From assembly GCF_038404985.1 (NCBI RefSeq), contig NZ_JBBKBA010000001.1, forward strand, positions 2,198,001-2,262,000: DNA of 64,000 bases, read 5' to 3'. The stretch is from Ferrovibrio sp. MS7 (GTDB taxonomy: Bacteria > Pseudomonadota > Alphaproteobacteria > Ferrovibrionales > Ferrovibrionaceae). The notes under the pieces are model-generated. The model was not told where the DNA came from and ran no database searches. It saw only the letters and a list, made by a program, of their open reading frames with translations. Shown in pieces: positions 34,165-41,345 of this stretch (the first letter of the stretch is position 1; every line of letters begins with the position of its first letter). The position numbers were made by a program, and so were the translations under genes.

Positions 34165-34283
34165 GCCTGATCCGGATGCAAACTCGGATCTCTTGGCCGC
34201 CGAAGCGGTTAGTTACCTAGCGTTGCCACTAGGTGCGTGGGGTAGCCGTTCCCACCTATCAGGCATGTCCTGAATATTAGGAC
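34165..34283. other. hairpin-rich non-coding stretch, possible structured RNA
   Basis: The 350-base gap 34148-34497 has no gene I can support. Within it GCCTGAT (34165-34171) pairs exactly with ATCAGGC (34258-34264), enclosing TCCG/CGGA, GCCGC-CGAA-GCGGT, ACCTAG/CTAGGT and GTGGG/CCCAC hairpins, and is followed by GTCCT-GAATATT-AGGAC (34267-34283). It does not match tRNA, SRP RNA or tmRNA consensus as I know them. From 34290 to 34497 I see only AT-richer sequence that must hold the prlF promoter. Confidence 0.4.
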
Positions 34284-34497
34284 GTGGCGGGGCGATATAC
34301 AAGTGAAATACACCCGACTACACCCCGCTCAGCGGCAGAAAACGATAGTTAAGCTCTATTAATTATTGGGTTTTTCGCTTTAATAGTGACCACGCCGCTG
34401 GCTATCGGCACGCCGGCTGACGTAGCTCTCTGATGCGGCTAGGGTAAAGTAAGGAATTTTCCTTGCCTCATTCTGAGGGCGCCCTATAATTCCAGCC

Positions 34498-34818
34498 ATG
34501 GCCAATCTCGAAGAATTCTCCACTGTCACCACCAAGGGGCAGACGACTCTGCCCAAGGCGGTGCGTCAGGCGTTGCAGCTCAATGCCGGCGACAAGGTGC
34601 GTTTCCGTGTCGAGGGCGACGCCGTGGTGCTGTCGCGCGCCGAGGAGAAGCCCGATCCCGCCATGCTGGCCTTCCTGGATTTCCTGGCGCGCGATGTGGC
34701 CGCGCATCCCGAAGCCGTGCAGGCGCTGACACCGGCCTTGAAAGCCCGGCTGGATGAACTGGTGGCCGGTGTCGATGACGATCCCGATCAGGATATCGAG
34801 GGCGAGGTCGCGCTCTGA
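34498..34818 (+). CDS. prlF: PrlF-type antitoxin (AbrB/SpoVT fold)
   Basis: PrlF neutralises the YhaV ribonuclease and represses its own promoter. 106 residues: the swapped-hairpin DNA-binding start FSTVTTKGQTTLPKAVRQALQL followed by DKVRFRVEGDAVVLSRAEE, then the toxin-binding helix region MLAFLDFLARDVAAHPEAVQAL and an acidic tail (DDDPDQDIEGE), all as in the E. coli protein. Its stop shares one base with the yhaV start. Confidence 0.9.
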   Translation: MANLEEFSTVTTKGQTTLPKAVRQALQLNAGDKVRFRVEGDAVVLSRAEEKPDPAMLAFLDFLARDVAAHPEAVQALTPALKARLDELVAGVDDDPDQDIEGEVAL

Positions 34819-35297
34819 TGCTCTCGGCCAACGGCTGGGCGCTGTTTGCCCATCCGCTGTTTCTCGATCAACTTGAGAAACTGTCTGCCGCCGTTGCCAA
34901 GGAACGCGCGAAAAACCCAACAAAGGCGCGCGATTCCACCAATGCCAAGCTGCTGGCGATGATCCATCGCCTGATCTTCCGCGATATTCCCGCCGATCCG
35001 CTGAGTCCGCATTTCCGCCAGGGCGTTACGCTCGGGGCGGGACGCCAGCACTGGTTCCGCGCCAAGTTCGGCAATGGCCGTTTCCGTCTGTTCTTCCGTT
35101 TCGACAGCGCGTCGAAAACCATTCTCTATGCTTGGGTCAATGACGAGACCACGTTGCGCACTTATGGCTCACGCACGGATGCCTATGCGGTGTTTGCCCG
35201 CATGCTTGATGGCGGCAATCCCCCGGAGGATTGGGCGAAGCTGTTGCCGGAATGCCGCGCGGCGGAAAAGCGTTTTGCGGCGGCGGCACCAGATTGA
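34818..35297 (+). CDS. yhaV: YhaV-type toxin ribonuclease
   Basis: A RelE-superfamily, ribosome-dependent mRNA nuclease. 159 residues: NGWALFAHPLFLDQLEKLSAAV at the start, then DPLSPHFRQGVTLGAGRQHWFRAKFGNGRFRLFFRF (in parts), ILYAWVNDETTLRTYGSRTDAYAVFARML and GNPPEDWAKLL. These are the defining YhaV blocks and the reading frame is undamaged. It forms an intact pair with prlF. Confidence 0.92.
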   Translation: MLSANGWALFAHPLFLDQLEKLSAAVAKERAKNPTKARDSTNAKLLAMIHRLIFRDIPADPLSPHFRQGVTLGAGRQHWFRAKFGNGRFRLFFRFDSASKTILYAWVNDETTLRTYGSRTDAYAVFARMLDGGNPPEDWAKLLPECRAAEKRFAAAAPD

Positions 35298-35398
35298 GCA
35301 CTGGAGATCATGTGCGGCCTGAATTCCTAGGAATTCATATGTTCTTCTAATGTTCTGAAACTGTGGTAGGATGGCCGATCCTGAAAACGGAGGCCGTC

Positions 35399-36346
35399 AT
35401 GACTGACCTCAATCCGCCTGTTTCTGATCCGCCTGTCGCAGATCAGCCGATCCCCGATCCATCCGGCGCCGAAGCCGCCCAGCCCCCTAAGCCATCGCCA
35501 GCCCAATCATCATCGCCCTGGCAGCGCGAGCCGGTGCGGATTTCCGGCCGGGCTTCGCCGCGCCGCTATGACTGGCCCCAGGCCGCCAAGCTGCTGGCGG
35601 TCGGCACGCCGGCTGCCGAAGTCGCCGAGGCCCTGGGTTGCGACGAGGCGCGGGTGTGGCGCCATCTGCAGGCCAGCGCCACCTTCCGTGCCATGGTGGA
35701 GAAGGAAGCAGAGCGCAATCGCCTGCTGCATGGCCTGCGGCTGCAGGAATTGCAGCGGGATTTTGCCGAGGCACTTTACGCCCGCCAGGATCACGCGCCT
35801 GAAACCATCGAGCGTATGGCGGCGGCCCAGCCCGAGGTTACGGGCACTCAACTGGCGGCAGCGGCGCGGCGGGCGCGGGCGCCGGGCAGCCGCAAGGTGA
35901 CCCTGCTCAGCGGCGAAAAGGAATCGATCAGGGCCGGCCTGCGCGCCAACCAGATCATCCGCGAGGCGGCGGCGGCGCGGCGCGAATTGCGCGAGGCCAT
36001 GGCACCCGCGCGCGTCCCGGCAGCATCAGCGGCTGCGCCTGTGACAAAAACGCCGGAATGTCCGGGAAGCACAGCGAAGCTTTCCGAAGCGAGTGGGAAG
36101 CCCGGAGATGCCGACGCGGGACAGGGCGAAGCCATGCGCAAACCGCCGCCGGTCTGGCCGCCGCCGCCCAAGACCTATCCGCTGGTGCCGGAGGGCTGCG
36201 AGTATCTCTATTACTATGGCACGCGGGTGCCGATCATGCCGGAATACTGGGGCAAGGAGATGGCCGAGGGCTGGAGCATCACGCCAAACCCGCGCAGCCC
36301 AGAGCCGCCGCCGTGCGATGTTGAACCCGATGATACGGACACATGA
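35399..36346 (+). CDS. unknown protein with helix-turn-helix-like segment
   Basis: 315 residues, start chosen at the ATG preceded by CGGAGGCCGTC. The N-terminal 45 residues are P/A-rich and disordered. Residues about 57-100 (YDWPQAAKLLAVGTPAAEVAEALGCDEARVWRHLQ, in parts) look like a helix-turn-helix of the kind seen in phage terminase small subunits and excisionase-like proteins, followed by a charged coiled region (MVEKEAERNRLLHGLRLQELQRDFAEAL). A proline-rich C-terminus ends with YYYGTRVPIMPEYWGKEMAEGWSITPNPRSPEPPP. I do not recognise the family; it sits in the accessory islet. Confidence 0.6.
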   Translation: MTDLNPPVSDPPVADQPIPDPSGAEAAQPPKPSPAQSSSPWQREPVRISGRASPRRYDWPQAAKLLAVGTPAAEVAEALGCDEARVWRHLQASATFRAMVEKEAERNRLLHGLRLQELQRDFAEALYARQDHAPETIERMAAAQPEVTGTQLAAAARRARAPGSRKVTLLSGEKESIRAGLRANQIIREAAAARRELREAMAPARVPAASAAAPVTKTPECPGSTAKLSEASGKPGDADAGQGEAMRKPPPVWPPPPKTYPLVPEGCEYLYYYGTRVPIMPEYWGKEMAEGWSITPNPRSPEPPPCDVEPDDTDT

Positions 36347-36362
36347 GAGGCCCCCCCTCCGT

Positions 36363-36487
36363 CGTCACTCCCGGGCTTGACCCGGGAGTCTATCGCAGGC
36401 TTGCATGAGATGCCCGGCTCACTTTAAGCACGCGAGTGTCCTGTGGACGCTCGTGGGCGCAAAGGCCCGAAGGGCCCGGGCATGACG
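36363..36487. repeat. intergenic REP-like mosaic element D (right flank of toxin islet)
   Basis: CGTCACTCCCGGGCTTGACC, CGGGAGTCTATCGCA, GAGATGCCCGGCTCACTTTA, inner hairpin CGAGTGTCC-TGT-GGACGCTCG (one G-T wobble), GTGGGCGCAAAGGCCCGAAG and CCCGGGCATGACG. Direct-repeat partner of the element at 33531. Confidence 0.8.
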
Positions 36488-36501
36488 ATGGTAACGAAGA
36501 A

Positions 36502-37167
36502 CTACAGCACCGCCTCGAACAGTGCCAGCGTGCGGCGCCGCGCCAATGCTGCCGAGAAGGCATCGTAGGTGCCGCGCTGGTCGCAGTTGAAGCCGTGGTC
36601 GGCATCGTAGATATGCGTGGTGATGCTGGGATGCCGCGCCTTCATGCTGTCGGCGATGCTGGTCGGGATCATCTTGTCCTTGGCGCCGAAATGCAGCAGG
36701 GCAGGGCAGGCAGGCGCGCGCTCGGCCAGTTCGGCCCAGTTGCCGCCGTAATAGCAGCTTGCCGCCGCCAGCCCATTGGCGGCGCAGGCGGCGAGCCAGG
36801 TGACGCTGCCGCCGAAGCAATAGCCGACCGTGCCGACGCGGCCGGCCGAGGCAACGGCGGCAATCGCGGTGTTGGTGTCCTTCAGCACCTCGGCCCAGCT
36901 CAGTTTGCCGCGCAGCTCGCGGCCACGCGCCACGTCATCCGCCGTATAGCCGAGTTCGATCTCGCGGTCGGTGCGGTCGAACAGCGCCGGGGCGACGCAG
37001 TAATAGCCATCGGCGGCATAGCCATCGGCCACGGCGCGGATATGGCTGTTGACGCCGAAAATCTCCTGCACCACCACCAGGCCGCCTTTGGGGGTGCCTT
37101 TCGGTTCGGCGAAATAGGCGGCGAAGCGGTGGCCGTCCTCGGCGGTAAGCGTGGTGAAAGCACCCAT
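36502..37167 (-). CDS. dienelactone hydrolase family protein
   Basis: An alpha/beta hydrolase of 221 residues. The nucleophile is the cysteine of GTVGYCFGGS (about 122), the acid the Asp of GAKDKMIP, and the base the His of DADHGFNC, giving the Cys-Asp-His triad of dienelactone hydrolases. The N-terminal block AYFAEPKGTPKGGLVVVQEIFGVN is family-typical. The ATG at 37167 has GGAGG eight bases upstream; an upstream TTG is unlikely. Substrate is not indicated by neighbours. Confidence 0.88.
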   Translation of the reverse strand: MGAFTTLTAEDGHRFAAYFAEPKGTPKGGLVVVQEIFGVNSHIRAVADGYAADGYYCVAPALFDRTDREIELGYTADDVARGRELRGKLSWAEVLKDTNTAIAAVASAGRVGTVGYCFGGSVTWLAACAANGLAAASCYYGGNWAELAERAPACPALLHFGAKDKMIPTSIADSMKARHPSITTHIYDADHGFNCDQRGTYDAFSAALARRRTLALFEAVL

Positions 37168-37349
37168 AATCAATCCTCCAGCGAGACCTATGCCAAACTA
37201 GACCTATCGGCCTGATGATCCGTAATGACGTATTTCCGTTACCGTGGCATGATCGTCATCGTCTCGCAACAATCGTTAACGCCGCCGCCGGCCCCCTGAT
37301 GCAGCGCCGCCGGTCGGTCGGTTTCCCAATCAGAACAGTTCCCAAAAAA

Positions 37350-38219
37350 ATGGCTTTGGATCCCTTCGTCGCGGCCCTGGTGCTGCTCGCCGCCCTGATG
37401 CACGCCACCTGGAACGCGGTGGTGAAATCCGATACCGACCGCCAGACCAGCATGGCCCTGGTGATGCTGGCCGGTGTCGGCATGGGGCTGGTGCTGCTGC
37501 CCTTCACCAACGATCCGTTCGGCGCCGGCATGGGGCGCGAAGCCTGGGGCTGGCTTGCCTGCTCGGCGCTGATCCATTGCGCCTATTATACCTGCCTGCT
37601 CAAGGCCTATCGCCATGGCGACCTGAGCCAAGTCTATCCCATCGCCCGCGGCATGGGGCCGCTGGCGGTGGCCTTGCTCTCCGGCTTCGTGTTCGGCGAA
37701 ACGCTCTCATCGCGCGAGATGCTCGGCGCCCTGGTGATTTCGCTCGGCATCGCCAGCCTGGCCTTCGGGCCGTATCGTGGCACGCCGGAGCAGCGCCGCC
37801 ATTCGCTGCTTTATGCCGTGCTCACCGGCTGCACCATCGCCGGCTATCTGGTGTTCGATGGCCGTGGCGTGCGCGCCGCCGGCGATCCGATGGCCTATAT
37901 CGCCTGGCTCAATATCGTCGAAGGGCCGTGGGTGGCGCTGTTCGCCTTCGCCACGCGCGGCACCGAATTCCTCTCGGCGGCGAAACGCGGCTGGAAGCGC
38001 GGTCTGGCCGGCGGCGCCATCGCCACGCTCGGCTATGGCATCGCCATGTGGGCCTTCACCAAGGGCGGCGCGGCGCATGTGGCGAGTTTGCGCGAGACCA
38101 GCGTGATCTTCGCCGCCGTGATCGGCGCCGTGCTGCTGGGCGAGGGCTTCGGGCCGCGCCGCATCATCGCGGCGGCAGCGGTCGGCGCCGGCCTCGTGTT
38201 GATGAACTGGCGCGGCTGA
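37350..38219 (+). CDS. EamA-family (DMT superfamily) transporter
   Basis: 289 residues and about ten predicted helices in two EamA repeats. First repeat: VAALVLLAALMHATWNAVVK, LVMLAGVGMGLVLLPF, WLACSALIHCAYYTCLLKAY, GPLAVALLSGFVFGETLSSREM; second repeat: LLYAVLTGCTIAGYLVFDG, GGAIATLGYGIAMWAFTKGGAAHVASLRETSVIFAAVIGAVLLGE (in parts). Such carriers export small metabolites or amino acids. The start follows an A-run; the frame is open further upstream without a clear ribosome site. Confidence 0.85.
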   Translation: MALDPFVAALVLLAALMHATWNAVVKSDTDRQTSMALVMLAGVGMGLVLLPFTNDPFGAGMGREAWGWLACSALIHCAYYTCLLKAYRHGDLSQVYPIARGMGPLAVALLSGFVFGETLSSREMLGALVISLGIASLAFGPYRGTPEQRRHSLLYAVLTGCTIAGYLVFDGRGVRAAGDPMAYIAWLNIVEGPWVALFAFATRGTEFLSAAKRGWKRGLAGGAIATLGYGIAMWAFTKGGAAHVASLRETSVIFAAVIGAVLLGEGFGPRRIIAAAAVGAGLVLMNWRG

Positions 38220-38221
38220 CG

Positions 38222-39436
38222 CTAATTCAGCTTGCGCAGCCAGCTATCCTGTGGCGGTTGGCCAGTTTCGGTGCGGCGGAATTTCAGCCTTCCATCGGCT
38301 TCCAGGCTGAGGTCGAGGCTCAGGTTGCCCTGGCTCCAGCGCTGGCGCCGGCCTTCGCTCACCAGCGGCACCGGCTGGCTCGAGGCCGCCTCGTTGTTGA
38401 TGCTGCGGCCAAGGCCATAGAGCGCCTCGCGCTGCTGACCCGCCCCCAGCGGGCGCAGCTCCAGCAGCATGTAGCGGCCATTGGCGCTGGTGCCCTGCCA
38501 CAGCCCGGCAAAGGCATCGCTTGGGCTTGAGGGCAAGGCAGCGGGGGTTGTGAGGCCGAAGGTGGCGATGGCATTGCGGTCGCCATCCTCGCAGGGCGGC
38601 GGCCTGCCCTGGTCCAGCATCACCACCAGGCAGGGCGCGAAGCGGCGCGCGAAAGGCAAGGTCATGCCGGCGGCGTGGCCATGCAGCACGGCGGGCGCAG
38701 GGCGGTCCAGCACCAGGGCGGGCAGGCCGAGTTCGCCCAGGCGCTGCTTGGCAAAGGGGCCGCGCACGCCCGGTTCGCTCTGCTCGAAATAGGGGTCCTC
38801 GGCGAAGAAGGCGGTGAACAAGGCGGTCTGGCGGCCGGCGAAATACTCCCAGATTGGCCGCAGGCGGCTGTCATTCTGGCGCCAGTTCATCGGGCTGGCC
38901 GGCGTGCCGAAAGCCGCCGGCGCCAGCGCCAGCACGGCATCGGGACGTACAGCCGCAGCGTCGCGTCGCGCGGTTTCGCCGAGTGCGATCCAGGCCCCGA
39001 CCGATTGCCCGGCCAGCACGATACGGCGATAGCCCTGGGCGCGGCCGGCATCCAGCCCGGCGCCGACAATGCGCAACGCCACCGCCAGCACGTCATGGGT
39101 GCCATGGCGCTGCAGGGTCTGCACATCCCAGCCCTGGCGCGCCAGTTCCCAGATTACCGGCGGCGCCAGCGCCATGGCTTCAACCGCGACATCGCGGCCA
39201 TGATTCCAGATGATCAGGCCCTTGGCTTGGGCCGGGCCGCGCGGCGGGATCGGCGGCAGGCCGGGCAGGTATTGCGCCGGCTTCAGATCGTAGAGCGCCG
39301 GGTCGAGCGGCCCGGATTGCAGGTGGCGCGGATCGCGCTGGTCCACCGGCTCGCGGCTCCAGGCCGGCGCCGGGCCGGAGAACAGCAGCGCACAAAAGCA
39401 GGCGGCGGCAAGCGCCAGCCTGCCGCCGCTGCGCAT
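38222..39436 (-). CDS. secreted alpha/beta-hydrolase-like protein
   Basis: 404 residues. A signal peptide (GRLALAAACFCALLFSGPAPAWS) leads into an alpha/beta-hydrolase core: KGLIIWNHGRDVAVEAM, nucleophile elbow VLAGQSVGAWIAL (Ser about 146), and a later DRPAPAVLHGHAAGMTLPFARRF with the likely histidine. The C-terminal 100 residues (AGLWQGTSANGRYMLLELRPLG...LSLDLSLEADGRLKFRRT) form a separate beta-rich region. Specific activity unknown. It lies 17 bp downstream of the acyl-CoA ligase, probably co-transcribed. Confidence 0.7.
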   Translation of the reverse strand: MRSGGRLALAAACFCALLFSGPAPAWSREPVDQRDPRHLQSGPLDPALYDLKPAQYLPGLPPIPPRGPAQAKGLIIWNHGRDVAVEAMALAPPVIWELARQGWDVQTLQRHGTHDVLAVALRIVGAGLDAGRAQGYRRIVLAGQSVGAWIALGETARRDAAAVRPDAVLALAPAAFGTPASPMNWRQNDSRLRPIWEYFAGRQTALFTAFFAEDPYFEQSEPGVRGPFAKQRLGELGLPALVLDRPAPAVLHGHAAGMTLPFARRFAPCLVVMLDQGRPPPCEDGDRNAIATFGLTTPAALPSSPSDAFAGLWQGTSANGRYMLLELRPLGAGQQREALYGLGRSINNEAASSQPVPLVSEGRRQRWSQGNLSLDLSLEADGRLKFRRTETGQPPQDSWLRKLN

Positions 39437-39453
39437 CGTAGCCTGAACCGGGT

Positions 39454-41166
39454 TCAGGTCTTGGCTGACTGTCGCGCTTCGTATTTCTTCTTCTCCTCTT
39501 CGACCAGCTCCTTCTTCGAGAGCTTGCCGATCAGCGTCTTGGGCAGCGCCTCGCGGATTTCCATGGCGGCCGGCATTTCATGCTTGCCGAGCTTGTCCTT
39601 GAGGAAGTCTTTCAGTTCATCGAAGCTGATCGCTGAGGCACCCGGCTTCAACTTGATGAAGGCCTTGGCCGACTGGCCGCGATACTCGTCCGGCACGCCG
39701 ACCACGGTGCATTCCTCGACACTGGGATGCTCGTAGATGGCTTCCTCGATATTGCGCGGATAGACGTTGAAGCCGCCCGAGAGGATCATGTCCTTCTTGC
39801 GGTCGACGATGAAGATGAAGCCATCCTCGTCCATGTAGCCGACATCGCCGGTATGGAAGCGGCCGCCGGCAAAGGCTTCTTCGGTCGCCTCCGGCTTGTT
39901 CCAGTAGCCCTTCATCACATTCGGGCCGCGGATGCAGATCTCGCCGCGTTCGTTGACGCCTAGCACCTTCAGCGGGTCCTCGACATCGACGATCTCCATG
40001 ATCAGGCCGGGCAGCGGCAGGCCGCAGGAACCCTTGCGGCGCTCGCCATCCATCAGCGTCTGGGTGCCGGCCGGCGCCGTCTCGGTCATGCCCCAGCCTT
40101 CGATCATCTTGCAGCCGGTGGTCTGCTCGAACTTGTCCTGCACTTCGACGGGCAGCGGCGCGCCGCCGGAGCCGCAGAATTTCAGCGACGACAGATCGTA
40201 GTCCTTCAGGTTCTGCAGGTTGTTGATCGCGGCATACATGGTCGGCACGCCGGGGAATACGGTGATTTTCTTCTTGTGCAGATCCTCCACCACTGCCTTC
40301 AGCTCGAAGCGCGGATGCAGCACCAGTTCCGCACCGATGGCGATGAAGCGCAGCAGCACCGCGCTCAGGCCATAGATATGGAACATCGGCAGCACGATCA
40401 GCACGCGCTCCTCGCCCTCCTTCAGCAGGTCGGGCCGCGCATTGGCCCAGGTGAGGTACATCTGCACCGTGGCGACCACGTTGCTGTGGGTCAGCATGGC
40501 GCCCTTCGGCACGCCGGTGGTGCCGCCGGTATATTGCAGGATCGCCACTTCATCCGTCGGGTCTTTCACCGGATGCGGCGTGTAGCGGCCGTCATTGGCC
40601 ACCAGGTCCTTGAAGCGGACATGGCGGTCGTCCTTCGGCACGGCGGCGATTTCCTTGCCCTTGACCAGGGGAAACAGGAAATTCTTCGGGAACGGCAGCA
40701 CATCGGGCAGGCCGCCGACCACGATCTTCTTCAGCCGCGTGCTGCCCAGCATCTTGGCGATGTTGGGATACAGCGCGTTGAGGTCGAGGGTGCAGATGAT
40801 GTCGGTCTGGCTGTCCTCGATCTTGTAGCGCAGCTCGCGCTCGGCATCGAGCGGCGAGTAGTTCACTACCCGGCCGCCGGCCTTGAGGATGCCGAAGAAG
40901 CAGATCACATAATGCGGCGTGTTGGGCAGGAACAGGCCGACATGCACGCCCGGACCGACACCGAGCTGCTGGAAACCCTTGGCGGCGCGGTCGACGAGGT
41001 CGGACACGGCGGCGTAGGTCAGGGTCTTGCCCATGAATTCCAGGAAGGGCTTCGGTGCGAACTTGGCCACCGCCTCGTCCAGCAGCGACCAGATCGGACG
41101 CGGCTGCAGGCTCAGCGCCCACTGCACTCCCTCAGGATACGACTTCTCCCAAAATGGCGCGGTCAT
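39454..41166 (-). CDS. long-chain fatty acid--CoA ligase
   Basis: Activates fatty acids to acyl-CoA through an acyl-AMP. 570 residues with the AMP-binding P-loop YTGGTTGVPKGAMLTH (about 213-228), the GWGMTETAP motif, GEICIRGPNVMKGYWN, the FACS motif DGFIFIVDRKKDMILSGGFNVYPRNIEE, and the catalytic lysine in LPKTLIGKLSKKEL. GGGAGGGAACGC precedes the ATG. It opens the fatty-acid region of the window. Confidence 0.93.
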   Translation of the reverse strand: MTAPFWEKSYPEGVQWALSLQPRPIWSLLDEAVAKFAPKPFLEFMGKTLTYAAVSDLVDRAAKGFQQLGVGPGVHVGLFLPNTPHYVICFFGILKAGGRVVNYSPLDAERELRYKIEDSQTDIICTLDLNALYPNIAKMLGSTRLKKIVVGGLPDVLPFPKNFLFPLVKGKEIAAVPKDDRHVRFKDLVANDGRYTPHPVKDPTDEVAILQYTGGTTGVPKGAMLTHSNVVATVQMYLTWANARPDLLKEGEERVLIVLPMFHIYGLSAVLLRFIAIGAELVLHPRFELKAVVEDLHKKKITVFPGVPTMYAAINNLQNLKDYDLSSLKFCGSGGAPLPVEVQDKFEQTTGCKMIEGWGMTETAPAGTQTLMDGERRKGSCGLPLPGLIMEIVDVEDPLKVLGVNERGEICIRGPNVMKGYWNKPEATEEAFAGGRFHTGDVGYMDEDGFIFIVDRKKDMILSGGFNVYPRNIEEAIYEHPSVEECTVVGVPDEYRGQSAKAFIKLKPGASAISFDELKDFLKDKLGKHEMPAAMEIREALPKTLIGKLSKKELVEEEKKKYEARQSAKT

Positions 41167-41345
41167 GCGTTCCCTCCCGTCGGCTCGGAATTGGCCAACC
41201 TCTTTCTGGCGTCAGTTTATTGGTCTGGAACAGGGGATTCAACAGCGCCAGAGCCTGCCGTAGGGGTATCCGAGTTGCCGCCACGGTGCGACTCTGGCAG
41301 AGTTGGCTTGGCGATTTCGCCCCAGGAACAGCGAAGGATCGATGG

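Noticed and set aside
34165-34264. Possible tRNA (7-bp closing stem as in an acceptor stem)
   Set aside because: No TTCRA T-loop, no D-loop GG, no recognisable anticodon arm and no CCA; the length of 100 bases does not fit either.
34165-34264. Possible SRP (4.5S) RNA on either strand
   Set aside because: The conserved GGAA-containing apical loop and asymmetric bulge are absent on both strands.
41280-41300. TGGCAGAG...TTGGC upstream of the EAL gene as a sigma-54 promoter
   Set aside because: The -12 element lacks the required GC and the spacing is wrong.
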